DNA of 64,000 nt from Pseudomonas pudica (GCF_015680405.1 NZ_JADLJS010000026.1:1-64000); one strand, 5' to 3'; counted from the first letter of the stretch, positions 44,208-52,443 are shown. The notes: generated by a model from the sequence alone, not told the origin. Numbers and translations are program-made.

Positions 44208-44272
44208 GTTTCCCCAATGCTGGGGAATAACGAAGTGGCAGTGTGCCATCAGTTTCCCCGCATGTGGGGAAC
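44208..44272. promoter_or_regulatory. Two perfect TTCCCC-N6-GGGGAA dyads (enhancer candidates)
   Basis: TTCCCC-AATGCT-GGGGAA and TTCCCC-GCATGT-GGGGAA start 44 bp apart (about four helical turns), 95-160 bp upstream of a sigma-54 promoter. Different centres with identical arms suggest protein-binding sites rather than terminators; there is no U-run. They could instead aid termination of the preceding operon. Confidence 0.6.
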
Positions 44273-44365
44273 GGGGCCGGTGCGCCTGTTTGCCGCGTTG
44301 CGGGTGGTGATCGGCGCCCCTGCAAAATCAATGAGTTACGGTTATTCAGCATGACTATTCACGCC

Positions 44366-44381
44366 TGGCACGAAGCCTGCT
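44366..44381 (+). promoter_or_regulatory. Sigma-54 (-24/-12) promoter of secretion operon
   Basis: TGGCACGAAGCCTGCT matches the RpoN consensus with the correct ten-base GG-GC gap (CTGC instead of TTGC). The -12 GC is 65 bases upstream of the receiver gene. Confidence 0.83.
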
Positions 44382-44445
44382 CAAGCCTGTACAGGGGCGC
44401 ACTTCGCAGACCGGGTTACCGGGCAGTTCTTGGGAGTCGACCTTG

Positions 44446-44976
44446 GTGAACAGAGTATTGGTAGTCGATGACGAACAGACTCTTGCGCAGAACCTGCAGG
44501 CGTACCTGCAGGCGCAAGGCCTGGAAGTTCATGTTGCCCACGACGGTGCCAGTGGTATCGAGCAGGCTGCAAGCCTGGCACCGCAAGTGATCGTGCTGGA
44601 TTACCGCTTGCCCGACATGGAGGGGTTTCAGGTTCTGGAGACCGTACGCAGGAACAGGCAGTGCCACTTCGTGCTGATTACCGCCCACCCCACCGTCGAG
44701 GTGCGTGAGCGGGCCGCCGAACTGGGTGTGAGCCATGTCCTGTTCAAGCCGTTCCCGTTGGTGGAACTGGCCCGTGCGATCTTCGACCTGATGGGCATCG
44801 AGCGCCGGCGCAGGGCCACGGACAACCCGGCTGAAGGGTTCGTCGAACGACGCCAGAACAGGAACGAATCGTTCCCCCTGCAGTTGTACGATGGAAGCTG
44901 GGTTTTGGCCGACCGCCGCCGTAACGGCGCCAAGCCTCCAGGGCCCGACGACGATCAACTGCTCACAGGGGAATAG
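44446..44976 (+). CDS. Orphan receiver-domain response regulator
   Basis: 176 residues. A complete CheY-like receiver occupies residues 1-120: acidic pair VVDDEQT, phosphoacceptor Asp in VIVLDYRLPDMEGF, Thr switch VLITAHPT and Lys of LFKPFP. The remaining about 55 residues are basic/polar (ERRRRATDNPAEGF, VLADRRRNGAKPP) with no recognisable DNA-binding or enzymatic output. The start is GTG (VNRVLVVDD) or the TTG just before it; GGGAG lies 10 bases upstream of the GTG. It leads the Gsp/Csg operon, so it may control machine assembly by protein contact. No histidine kinase is adjacent. Confidence 0.85.
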   Translation: MNRVLVVDDEQTLAQNLQAYLQAQGLEVHVAHDGASGIEQAASLAPQVIVLDYRLPDMEGFQVLETVRRNRQCHFVLITAHPTVEVRERAAELGVSHVLFKPFPLVELARAIFDLMGIERRRRATDNPAEGFVERRQNRNESFPLQLYDGSWVLADRRRNGAKPPGPDDDQLLTGE

Positions 44977-45036
44977 CGGCGCCCGCACCCTTGGCCGAGC
45001 CAACCTGCGACGCGCCCCTGAGCGGAGTCGCAGGCC

Positions 45037-46842
45037 ATGCCAGAAGCATTCGATGCAACCCAGGACGCTCTACCGCCTGCACCGGCCTCTTCGCGGGTAC
45101 ACCCGCTCCCACAGGGGCACTGCAATCCTGAAGATATCGAAAATCCTGTGGGGGCGGGTTTACCCGCTAAAGGGCCGGCACAGGTAAAAGCATATTCTGC
45201 CTACCCCCGCGACCTGTTGGCCCAGGCCCGCCTGCAAAGCAGCGACGAACGCCTGCTCACCCGCCTGGAACAGCTGGCCTGCGACACCCCCGACATCTTC
45301 ACCCAGCGCCTGGGCCTGACCCTGCATTATCCGGTGCTGGGCAGCCATACCCTGCTGGCCAGCACCCCACGCTTCGACAAGGTCAGCCTGGCGATGTGCC
45401 TGAAGCGTGAATTCGTGCTGATCGAGCAGGGCGGCCAACTGCTGGGCGTGTTCGCCGATCCCTTCGACCACGCCCGCCTGGCCTGGATCGACGATGTGCT
45501 GCAAGGCGCACCGCTGTACCTGGCCCATGCCGCAGACCTGGCCACCTTCCTGGCCCGCCACGAAGAAAGCTTCCACGCCGTGGACGCTCTTGACCACGAC
45601 GCCGAAACCAGCAGCGAAAGCGACCCGCTGCAGCGCCTGTCGCTGGCCAGCATCAGCGAAGACCAGAGCCGCGTGGTCAAGCTGGTCAACTCTACCCTGT
45701 ACGACGCCCTCAAGCTGCACGCCAGCGACATCCACCTGGGCATGACCGGCCAGGGCCTGACCATCAAGTACCGCATCGACGGTGTGCTAAACGGCGCCGG
45801 CAAGGCCAGCGGCAGCGCCTTCGCCGACCAGGTGATCTCGCGCATCAAAGTGATGGCCGAGTTGGACATCGGCGAAAAACGCGTGCCCCAGGACGGCCGT
45901 TTCAAGGTTGCCGTGGGCGACCGGCAAATCGACTTCCGGGTATCGATCATGCCCAGCATCTTCGGCGAAGACGCGGTGCTGCGGGTGCTCGACAAGCAGG
46001 ACTTGTCCGACCGGGTCAGCGGCGTGCAGCTGCAGGCCCTGGGCTTTGCCGAGGAAACCCTGCGCGCCCTGCGCCGGCTGGCTGCCGAACCGTACGGCAT
46101 GATCCTGGTCACCGGCCCCACCGGCAGCGGCAAGACCACCACCCTCTACGCCATGATCAGCGAGATCAACCACGGCGTGGACAAGATCATCACCATCGAG
46201 GACCCGGTCGAATACCAGCTGCCCGGCGTGCTGCAGATCCCGGTCAACGAGAAGAAGGGCCTGACGTTCGCCCGCGGCCTGCGCTCGATCCTGCGCCACG
46301 ACCCGGACAAGATCCTGGTCGGCGAAATCCGCGATCCGGACACCGCGCAGATTGCCGTGCAGTCGGCGCTCACCGGCCACCTGGTGTTCACCACCATCCA
46401 CGCCAACAACGTATTCGATGTGATCGGCCGCTTCAGCCAGATGCAGGTCGACCCCTACAGCTTCGTCTCCGCGCTCAATGCGGTGCTGGCCCAGCGCCTG
46501 ATCCGCCTGGCCTGCCCGCACTGCGCCACGCCGTGCGAAGTGGACGACGACACCCTGTACGGCGCAGGCCTGACCCGTGAGGGCGTGGCCGGCTGGAAGT
46601 TCGTCCGCGCCCAGGGTTGCGGTCAGTGCCGCGGCAGTGGCTACCGCGGCCGCAGTGCCATCGCCGAACTGCTGCACCTGGACGACGACCTGCGGCAGAT
46701 GATCGTCGAGCGCCGCCCCCTGTCGCAAATCAAGAACCTCGCCTGCCAGCGCGGCCTGCGCCTGCTGCGGGCCTCGGCCCTGGATCTGGTCCGGGATGGC
46801 CGTACCACTCTCGAGGAGATCAACCGTGTCACATTCATCTGA
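45037..46842 (+). CDS. gspE: GspE/PilB-type secretion ATPase with REP-encoded N-terminal segment
   Basis: 601-residue hexameric ATPase of type II secretion/type IV pili, working at the cytoplasmic face of the inner membrane. It has an N-terminal N1E-like domain, Walker A GPTGSGKTT (about 360-368), Asp box IITIEDPVEYQLPG, Walker B ILVGEIRDPDTAQIA (about 426), His box LVFTTIHANN, and a tetracysteine zinc motif (CPHC at about 493, CGQC at about 528) typical of GspE. Residues about 16-50 are encoded by an inverted REP pair (SSRVHPLPQG and VGAGLPAKGPAQ). No start codon exists after the REP and before the conserved region, so the REP text is probably translated. Starts 60 bp after the receiver gene. 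Confidence 0.92.
   Translation: MPEAFDATQDALPPAPASSRVHPLPQGHCNPEDIENPVGAGLPAKGPAQVKAYSAYPRDLLAQARLQSSDERLLTRLEQLACDTPDIFTQRLGLTLHYPVLGSHTLLASTPRFDKVSLAMCLKREFVLIEQGGQLLGVFADPFDHARLAWIDDVLQGAPLYLAHAADLATFLARHEESFHAVDALDHDAETSSESDPLQRLSLASISEDQSRVVKLVNSTLYDALKLHASDIHLGMTGQGLTIKYRIDGVLNGAGKASGSAFADQVISRIKVMAELDIGEKRVPQDGRFKVAVGDRQIDFRVSIMPSIFGEDAVLRVLDKQDLSDRVSGVQLQALGFAEETLRALRRLAAEPYGMILVTGPTGSGKTTTLYAMISEINHGVDKIITIEDPVEYQLPGVLQIPVNEKKGLTFARGLRSILRHDPDKILVGEIRDPDTAQIAVQSALTGHLVFTTIHANNVFDVIGRFSQMQVDPYSFVSALNAVLAQRLIRLACPHCATPCEVDDDTLYGAGLTREGVAGWKFVRAQGCGQCRGSGYRGRSAIAELLHLDDDLRQMIVERRPLSQIKNLACQRGLRLLRASALDLVRDGRTTLEEINRVTFI
45084..45177. repeat. Inverted REP pair inside gspE
   Basis: TTCGCGGGTACACCCGCTCC on the left and GGGGCGGGTTTACCCGCTAA on the right, 32-bp units 30 bp apart, both within the reading frame. 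Confidence 0.88.
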
Positions 46843-47617
46843 TCGTGGCGCTTACAGATACAGCGCCGTACTCGGTGCCGAAGGTGTGGGCCTGGGTAGC
46901 TGGCACGCCAATCACCACCAATGGCTGGGCAGCCGCGACTTTACCTGCGATGCCACCCAGCCGGCCTGGGAGGCCGCCGCCGACGCCCTGGCCACGCTGC
47001 TGGCCGAGCATGCTGTGCGCGGTGCCCAGTTGCGGGTACTGCTGTCGGCCCGCTACAGCCGCTTCTGCCTGGTGCCCTGGAGTGATGCCATCAGCCACCC
47101 GCGCGAGCTGGACGCCTACGCCCGGGCCTGTTTCGAAAACCTCTACGGGCAGCCGCTGGACGACTGGCGCATCGTGCTGTCGCCCGAGCCGGCAGGTGCC
47201 GCGCGCATCGCCACGGCGCTGCCCGAAGCCTTGCTGCAGCGGCTGCAGGCGCTGGGCCGGGAAAGCCACCTGAGCCTGCGCTCGGTGCAGCCGTACCTGA
47301 TGGCCGCCTACAACCGCTGTTCGGCACAGCTGGAGCAGGGTGACTTCCTGTTCGTCCTGGCCGAACCGCGCCGCAGTGTGCTGCTGCTGGCCGCCGGAGG
47401 GGCCTGGCAGCAAGTGCTGGCGCAAGGCTGCGCCGATAGCGACCAGGCCCTGCAAGCACTAATCGAGCGCACCTGCGAGCTGTACGGTGAGCACCTGCCA
47501 CGGGTCTACCTGCATGCCCCGGGCCGGGGCGAGGTGCCGCAACTGGCGGCGGTGCAGCTGTGCCAGCCGGCCAGCGATGTTGACCCGCTTTGCGCCATGT
47601 GGCGGGCGGTGGCCTGA
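46826..47617 (+). CDS. Probable PilM/GspL-like cytoplasmic component
   Basis: 263 residues with a GTG start overlapping the gspE stop; GAGGAG lies just upstream of that GTG. No signal peptide or membrane helix. The region QLRVLLSARYSRFCLVPWSDAISHPRELDAYARACFENLYG and SVQPYLMAAYNRC recalls the actin-like cytoplasmic half of GspL/PilM, and its place between the ATPase and a PilN-like protein supports that. I would not recognise it without the context. If correct, it docks the ATPase to the inner-membrane PilN/O-like pair. Confidence 0.6.
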   Translation: MSHSSDRGAYRYSAVLGAEGVGLGSWHANHHQWLGSRDFTCDATQPAWEAAADALATLLAEHAVRGAQLRVLLSARYSRFCLVPWSDAISHPRELDAYARACFENLYGQPLDDWRIVLSPEPAGAARIATALPEALLQRLQALGRESHLSLRSVQPYLMAAYNRCSAQLEQGDFLFVLAEPRRSVLLLAAGGAWQQVLAQGCADSDQALQALIERTCELYGEHLPRVYLHAPGRGEVPQLAAVQLCQPASDVDPLCAMWRAVA

Positions 47618-47618
47618 C

Positions 47619-48161
47619 ATGCGCCGTCTCGACCTGGAATTCCAGCCCCGGCGCAGCAGCCCGTTGGCCTGGTCGCTGCTGGCCGTGGCGAGTGCCATGG
47701 TCGCCGGCCTGGTGCTGGTGCAACAAAGCTTGCAGGCCGAGCAGGTCGAAGTGGAGGCCAGCGTGCACCGCCTGGAGCAGCAACTGGGCCGTCGCCCAGC
47801 CACTGTCGCACTGCTGAGCAGCGCCGCCAGTCGCGAACAGGCCGAGCGCCTGGCGCAGATGCAAAGCGTGTCGCAGCAGCTGCAACGGCCCTGGCAGCAG
47901 CTGTTCGCCATGCTCGAAGCGCAGCCACAGGACGACGTGGCCCTGCTCAGCCTGGCCCCTGACGCGCGCAAAGGCCAGCTGCGCATTACCGCCGAGGCGC
48001 GCAACCTGGAAGCGATGTTGCAGTACCACCAGCGCCTGGAAGGCAGTGCCGAGCTCAGCGATGTGTCGCTGCTCAACCACGAGGTGCTGGCCGCCCAGCC
48101 CGAGCACCCGGTGCGCTTCACCCTCACCGCCACCTGGGAGACCGGCCATGCGCGCCCGTGA
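47619..48161 (+). CDS. PilN-like inner-membrane assembly protein
   Basis: 180 residues. A short basic N-terminus (MRRLDLEFQPRR) precedes one membrane helix (PLAWSLLAVASAMVAGLVLVQQ), then a coiled-coil (QVEVEASVHRLEQQL) and a ferredoxin-like periplasmic domain ending QPEHPVRFTLTATW. This is the bitopic PilN/GspL-C layout. Starts one base after its upstream neighbour's stop and overlaps the PilO-like gene by 14 bases. Confidence 0.72.
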   Translation: MRRLDLEFQPRRSSPLAWSLLAVASAMVAGLVLVQQSLQAEQVEVEASVHRLEQQLGRRPATVALLSSAASREQAERLAQMQSVSQQLQRPWQQLFAMLEAQPQDDVALLSLAPDARKGQLRITAEARNLEAMLQYHQRLEGSAELSDVSLLNHEVLAAQPEHPVRFTLTATWETGHARP

Positions 48162-48711
48162 ATCGCTGAACAGCCTGATCCTCCAGGAACGTCTGCGTCG
48201 CATCGGCCCGGTCGGCCTGGCTGCAGTTGCGGTGGGCCTGCTGGCCGTGGGCGTGCTGTGCGTCGGGGTGTTGCCGCAATGGCAGAACCTGCGCGAGCTG
48301 CGCGCCGCCGAAGCGGACGCCAGCGTGCAGGTCGAGCGGGTCAGGCGTGGCGAGCTGAAGATCGCCATCAAACCCGAGCAGCAGGCCCTCGACAGCCTGC
48401 GCCAGCAACTGCCGGGGCAGCCCCAGGCCAGTGCGCTGATCGAGCGCTTGTACCACCTGGCCAGCGCCGAGCACATCAGCCTCGCGCGTGGCGAATACGC
48501 CCTGGGCATCGACCCCAGGACGCAACTGGCGCGTTACCAGATCGTGCTGCCGGTGCGCGGCAGCTACCCGCAGATTCGTGGCTTCCTCAAGGGCCTGCTC
48601 AAGCAGTTGCCGACCCTGGTACTGGAAGACCTGGAGCTGCAACGCAAACGCATTGGCGACAGCGAGCTCAACGCCCGCCTGCGCATGACCCTTTACCTGT
48701 CGAGGTCGTGA
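48148..48711 (+). CDS. PilO/GspM-like inner-membrane assembly protein
   Basis: 187 residues with one N-terminal membrane helix (VGLAAVAVGLLAVGVLCVGVLP), a coiled-coil (LRELRAAEADASVQVERV) and a ferredoxin-like domain (YQIVLPVRGSYPQIRGFLKGLLKQLPTLVLEDLEL, near the C-terminus), the standard PilO layout. It should heterodimerise with the preceding PilN-like protein. Overlaps both neighbours. Confidence 0.78.
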   Translation: MRARESLNSLILQERLRRIGPVGLAAVAVGLLAVGVLCVGVLPQWQNLRELRAAEADASVQVERVRRGELKIAIKPEQQALDSLRQQLPGQPQASALIERLYHLASAEHISLARGEYALGIDPRTQLARYQIVLPVRGSYPQIRGFLKGLLKQLPTLVLEDLELQRKRIGDSELNARLRMTLYLSRS

Positions 48712-49223
48712 TGAACACACAACGTGCTGTCATCTGGGTTGGCTTCCTCGGCGTGAGCGCGGCGCTGGCCTGGGCCCCGGGCCACTGGTTTGGCCAGGAA
48801 GACGGCGTGGCCCCCTTCGCGGGCGCGCCCGCTCCCACAAAGGATTCGGCTGCGTCCCCGTCCCCTGTGGGAGCGGGTTCACCCGCGAATAGGCCGGAAC
48901 AGGCCTCTGGTGATCTCTTCCCAACCCAGCAATGGACCAGACCCCAGGCCCTTGCCACCGTCACCGAACAACCCGTGAACGCCGCCCCGGTCGCCCCCTC
49001 AGCCCCGACCGCCCCGGCTCTGCCATTCCAGTTCATTGGCCGCATCGGCGACCGCGACGACCTGCAGATCTTTCTGCAGAGCGGAGAAAAACTCTACGTC
49101 GTGCGCCAGGGCGACGTGATCGAAGACACCTACCGCCTCGAACGGGTATCGGCCAGCGAGCTGCATCTGGTCTACCTGCCTTTGCATCAGTCGCAGACTT
49201 TGTCTGTAGGGAGCGCACCATGA
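48711..49223 (+). CDS. GspC/PilP-like protein with REP-encoded linker
   Basis: 170 residues: an N-terminal membrane helix (AVIWVGFLGVSAALAWAPG), a Pro/Ala-rich linker, then a C-terminal homology-region domain (FQFIGRIGDRDDLQIFLQSGEKLYVVRQGDVIEDTYRLERVS over residues ~101-142) that in GspC and PilP binds the secretin. The linker residues about 32-62 (VAPFAGAPAPT, PVGAGSPANRP) are encoded by an inverted REP pair. The linker location would tolerate such an insertion. Starts on the last base of the PilO-like gene and overlaps the secretin gene by four. Confidence 0.8.
   Translation: MNTQRAVIWVGFLGVSAALAWAPGHWFGQEDGVAPFAGAPAPTKDSAASPSPVGAGSPANRPEQASGDLFPTQQWTRPQALATVTEQPVNAAPVAPSAPTAPALPFQFIGRIGDRDDLQIFLQSGEKLYVVRQGDVIEDTYRLERVSASELHLVYLPLHQSQTLSVGSAP
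48809..48895. repeat. Inverted REP pair inside gspC/pilP-like gene
   Basis: TTCGCGGGCGCGCCCGCTCC and GTGGGAGCGGGTTCACCCGC with flanking CC/GG shoulders, 24 bp apart, translated in frame as an Ala/Pro/Gly-rich linker. Confidence 0.88.
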
Positions 49224-51085
49224 AGTCGTCAAAGCTGTGCAAACCGGCTCCGTTCCTGCTAGTGGCGCTGTGCGTGGCCATTGCCGGCTGCGGCTCCAGC
49301 GCGGTACGCAAGGACAGCGACCGGCTGATGAAGGAGGGCCAGTACGAAGCCGGCATTGCCCGCCTGGAAGAAGCCCTGCGCGAGGACCCGCGTGACACCG
49401 AACTGAACATCGCCCTGGCCCACAGCCGCCAGGCCGCGGTCGAGGCGCTGCTGACCCAGGCCGACGCCGACCGCATCCGTCACGACTTCGCAGGCGCCCG
49501 CATGGGCTATGGCCGTGTGCTGACCCTGGAGCCGAACAACCGCCGCGCCCAGGAAGGTATCCGCCAGCTGGAGCTGATCCGTACCCTCGACGAGCGCGTG
49601 GCGCTGGGCCAGGCGGCGCTGCGCCAGGGTGACCTGTTCGGTGCCGAGCGCTACATGCGCGAAGTGCTGCGCCTGGACCCGCAGAACCAGAAGGGCATTG
49701 CCCTGCGCAGCGACATCGAGAACGTGCAGGCGCGCACCGCGCAACCGTTCCCGCAGCTGCGCAGCAAGCTGGAGCGGCCGGTGACCCTGGAGTTTCGCGA
49801 TGCCAACCTGAAGACCATCTTTGAGGTGCTGTCCCAGGTCGCCGGCATCAACTTCATCTTCGACAAGGACATGCGCCCGGACATGAAGGCCACCATCTTC
49901 GTGCGCGAGTTGCGCATCGAGGACGCCGTGGCACTGCTGCTGGAGCAGAACCAGCTGCGGCAGAAGATCGTCAACGAAAACACCCTGATGATCTACCCCG
50001 ACTCGCCACAGAAGACCAAGGACTACCAGGAACTGGTCATGCGCACCTTCTACCTGACCAGCATCGACTCCAACACCGCGCTGAACATGGTCAAGACCAT
50101 GCTCAAGACGCGCGACGTGTTCGTCGACGAACGCCTCAACACCTTGACCATGCGCGACACCCCCGATGCCGTGCGCATGGCCGAGAAGCTGCTGCAGTCG
50201 CAGGACCAGTCCAACCCCGAGGTGGTGCTGGAAGTGGAGGTGATGGAAGTGGCCACCTCGCGCATCCTCGACCTCGGCCTGCAATGGCCGAACACCTTCG
50301 GTGTGCTGAGCTCCGACGGCCAGCCGGTGAGCGTGCTCGACCAGCTCAAGGGCATCGACTCCAGCCGCATCAGCATCGCGCCGGCGCCGCAGGCCAAGAT
50401 CAACGCCCAGGACAAGGACATCAACACCCTGGCCAGCCCGGTGATCCGCGTCAGCAACCGTGAGCAGGCACGCATCCACATCGGCCAGCGGGTGCCGATC
50501 ATCAGCGCCACCTCGGTGCCGTCCACCCAGGGCCCGGTGATCACCGAAAGCGTCACCTACCTGGACGTCGGCCTGAAGCTTGAAGTGCAGCCCACCGTGC
50601 ACCTGAACAACGAGGTGGCGATCAAGGTAGCCCTGGAGGTGAGCAACGCCACCCCGCTGGAGGCCACGCGTCAGGGCACCATCCCGGTCCAGGTCGACAC
50701 CCGCAACGCCCAGACCACCCTGCGCCTGCACGATGGCGAAACCCAGGTGCTGGCCGGCCTGGTGCGCAACGACCACAACGCCAGCGGCAACAAGATCCCG
50801 GGCCTTGGCGACATCCCCGGCCTGGGGCGGCTGTTCGGCAGCAACAAGGACGACATGAGCAAGTCGGAGCTGGTGCTGGCGATCACCCCGCGCATCGTGC
50901 GCAACCTGCCGTACCAGAGCCCGTCGGACATGGAGTTCGCCACCGGCACCGAGTCGGCCATGCAGGTGCGGCAGATGGCGCCGTTGCCGCCGGCAGATGT
51001 GCCTGGCAATGCCCCGGCCACCGACGCTCCGGTGGTGGAAAGCCAGATGGCGATCGCCCCGGCCAAAGGGAGCCCGCGGCCATGA
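49220..51085 (+). CDS. gspD: Lipoprotein secretin with TPR domain (GspD-like)
   Basis: 621 residues. Lipoprotein signal with Cys24 (LLVALCVAIAGC), so it is probably self-piloting to the outer membrane. Residues 33-170 form TPR-like repeats (LMKEGQYEAGIARLEEALREDP, LGQAALRQGDLFGAERYMREVLRLDP). Secretin N-domains follow (VTLEFRDANLKTIFEVLSQVAGINFIFDKD, FYLTSIDSNTALNMVKTMLK). The pore domain is PIISATSVPSTQGPVITESVTYLDVGLKLEVQPTV with KIPGLGDIPGLGRLFGS near the end. A TPR-secretin with lipobox resembles BfpB/Tad and cyanobacterial secretins more than classical GspD. Forms the outer-membrane channel of this machine. Confidence 0.9.
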   Translation: MKSSKLCKPAPFLLVALCVAIAGCGSSAVRKDSDRLMKEGQYEAGIARLEEALREDPRDTELNIALAHSRQAAVEALLTQADADRIRHDFAGARMGYGRVLTLEPNNRRAQEGIRQLELIRTLDERVALGQAALRQGDLFGAERYMREVLRLDPQNQKGIALRSDIENVQARTAQPFPQLRSKLERPVTLEFRDANLKTIFEVLSQVAGINFIFDKDMRPDMKATIFVRELRIEDAVALLLEQNQLRQKIVNENTLMIYPDSPQKTKDYQELVMRTFYLTSIDSNTALNMVKTMLKTRDVFVDERLNTLTMRDTPDAVRMAEKLLQSQDQSNPEVVLEVEVMEVATSRILDLGLQWPNTFGVLSSDGQPVSVLDQLKGIDSSRISIAPAPQAKINAQDKDINTLASPVIRVSNREQARIHIGQRVPIISATSVPSTQGPVITESVTYLDVGLKLEVQPTVHLNNEVAIKVALEVSNATPLEATRQGTIPVQVDTRNAQTTLRLHDGETQVLAGLVRNDHNASGNKIPGLGDIPGLGRLFGSNKDDMSKSELVLAITPRIVRNLPYQSPSDMEFATGTESAMQVRQMAPLPPADVPGNAPATDAPVVESQMAIAPAKGSPRP

Positions 51086-51561
51086 TCGCGCAGCGCCGCA
51101 TGCAGGGCTTCAGCCTGATCGAGGTGGTGCTGACCCTGGCACTGCTCGGGATGCTTGCCAGCATGGCCGCACCGTTGACCGAAACCGTGGTGCGCCGCGG
51201 CAAGGAGCAGCAGCTGCGCGAGGCGCTGTACCAGATCCGCGATGCCATCGACGCCTACAAGCGCGCGTTCGATGCCGGCTACATCGAGAAGCGCCTGGAC
51301 GCCAGTGGCTACCCGCCGAACCTGCAGGTGCTGGTCGACGGCGTGCGCGATGTGCGCAGTGCCAAGGGCGCCAAGTTCTACTTCCTGCGGCGCATCCCGC
51401 ACGACCCGCTGGTGGCGGCCAAGGGTGAGGACGAAGGCGGGTGGGGGCTGCGCGCCTACGACAGCAGCCCCGACAACCCGCGCGAAGGCGAAGACGTGTT
51501 CGACGTGTATTCCAAGGCCCGCGGCAAAGGCCTGAACAACATCCCCTACGGGCAATGGTGA
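51082..51561 (+). CDS. Pseudopilin 1 (GspG-like)
   Basis: 159-residue prepilin with cleavage site RRMQG|FSLIEVVLTLALLGMLASMAAP, keeping Glu5. The globular part has a GspG-like long helix (KEQQLREALYQIRDAIDAYKRAF) and LDASGYPPNLQVLVDG, with Asp/Glu-rich C-terminal loops (EDEGGWGLRAYDSSPDNPREGEDVFDVYS) that could bind calcium as in GspG. Overlaps the secretin gene by four bases. Confidence 0.88.
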   Translation: MIAQRRMQGFSLIEVVLTLALLGMLASMAAPLTETVVRRGKEQQLREALYQIRDAIDAYKRAFDAGYIEKRLDASGYPPNLQVLVDGVRDVRSAKGAKFYFLRRIPHDPLVAAKGEDEGGWGLRAYDSSPDNPREGEDVFDVYSKARGKGLNNIPYGQW

Positions 51562-51566
51562 CAGCC

Positions 51567-51941
51567 ATGAAACGCAGCAAAGGCTTCACCCTGATCGAAC
51601 TGCTGGTGGTGCTGGCGATCATCGCCACGCTGATGACCATCGCCATGCCGCGCTACTTCAACAGCCTGGAAAGCTCCCGCGAAGCCACCCTGCGCCAGAG
51701 CCTGGCGGTGTTGCGCGAGGCGCTGGACCATTACTACGGCGACACCGGCCACTACCCCGACTCGCTGGAGCAACTGGTGGAGCAGCGCTACCTGCGCAAC
51801 ACCCCGATAGACCCGATCACCGAGCGCAGCGATGCCTGGCAGCTGGTGCCACCGCCCGAAGGCGTGGCCGGCGGCGTGGCCGATATCAAGAGCGGTGCCA
51901 CAGGGAGGGCGCGCGATGGCAGCCTGTTCGCGGAATGGTAA
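51567..51941 (+). CDS. Pseudopilin 2 (GspG-like)
   Basis: 124-residue prepilin with the classical MKRSKG|FTLIELLVVLAIIATLMTIAMPRYF N-terminus. The globular part (LRQSLAVLREALDHYYGDTGHYPDSLEQLVEQRYLRNTPIDPITE) is a standard GspG core. An in-frame ATG at 51555 would add four residues. Paired with pseudopilin 1, so the operon carries two major-pilin-like genes. Confidence 0.88.
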   Translation: MKRSKGFTLIELLVVLAIIATLMTIAMPRYFNSLESSREATLRQSLAVLREALDHYYGDTGHYPDSLEQLVEQRYLRNTPIDPITERSDAWQLVPPPEGVAGGVADIKSGATGRARDGSLFAEW

Positions 51942-52443
51942 GGCCGACGCCGGCTTCACCTACCTGGGCGTGTTGCTGCTGATTGCGGTCAGCAGCGTGG
52001 CCCTGGCCGCCACCGGCACGCTCTGGGCCAGTGCTGCCCAGCGTGACCGCGAACGCCAACTGTTGTGGGTGGGCAGCCAATATGCCCAGGCCCTGCGCAG
52101 CTACTACCGCGCCTCGCCGGGGCTGGCCCAGTATCCCCAGGAGCTGGCCGACCTGCTGCAGGACAACCGCTTCCCGCAGGCCAGGCGGCACATTCGCCGG
52201 CTGTACCCCGACCCCATCACCAACAGTGACGATTGGGGCCTGCTGCGCTCGATCGATGGCCGCATCACCGGCGTGCACAGCCGCTCGGACGCCACCCCGT
52301 TCAAGCGCAGTGGCTTCAGCGCCGAATGGAGCGGTTTCGACGGGTTGGAGAACTACAGCGACTGGCAGTTCGTCGCCGAGCAGGCCTTTGCCGAAGGTGC
52401 CGGTGGCGTGCAGACCCATGCCGGCCCGGGAGACACGCCATGA
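51916..52443 (+). CDS. Pseudopilin 3, lacking Glu5
   Basis: 175 residues with prepilin-like leader MAACSRNGKADAG|FTYLGVLLLIAVSSVALAATG. Position 5 of the mature form is Gly rather than Glu, a trait of tip pseudopilins such as GspK. The soluble region has a YYRASPGLAQYPQELADLLQD and YPDPITNSDDWGLL pattern like the other two. It overlaps pseudopilin 2 by 26 bases with its own GGGAGG ribosome site. Probably the minor tip component. Confidence 0.8.
   Translation: MAACSRNGKADAGFTYLGVLLLIAVSSVALAATGTLWASAAQRDRERQLLWVGSQYAQALRSYYRASPGLAQYPQELADLLQDNRFPQARRHIRRLYPDPITNSDDWGLLRSIDGRITGVHSRSDATPFKRSGFSAEWSGFDGLENYSDWQFVAEQAFAEGAGGVQTHAGPGDTP

Noticed and set aside
44208..44272. GTTTCCCC...GGGGAA repeats resembling a type I-E CRISPR repeat
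   Set aside because: Only two copies, different centres, 44-bp spacing with no spacer pattern and no cas genes; read as protein-binding dyads instead.
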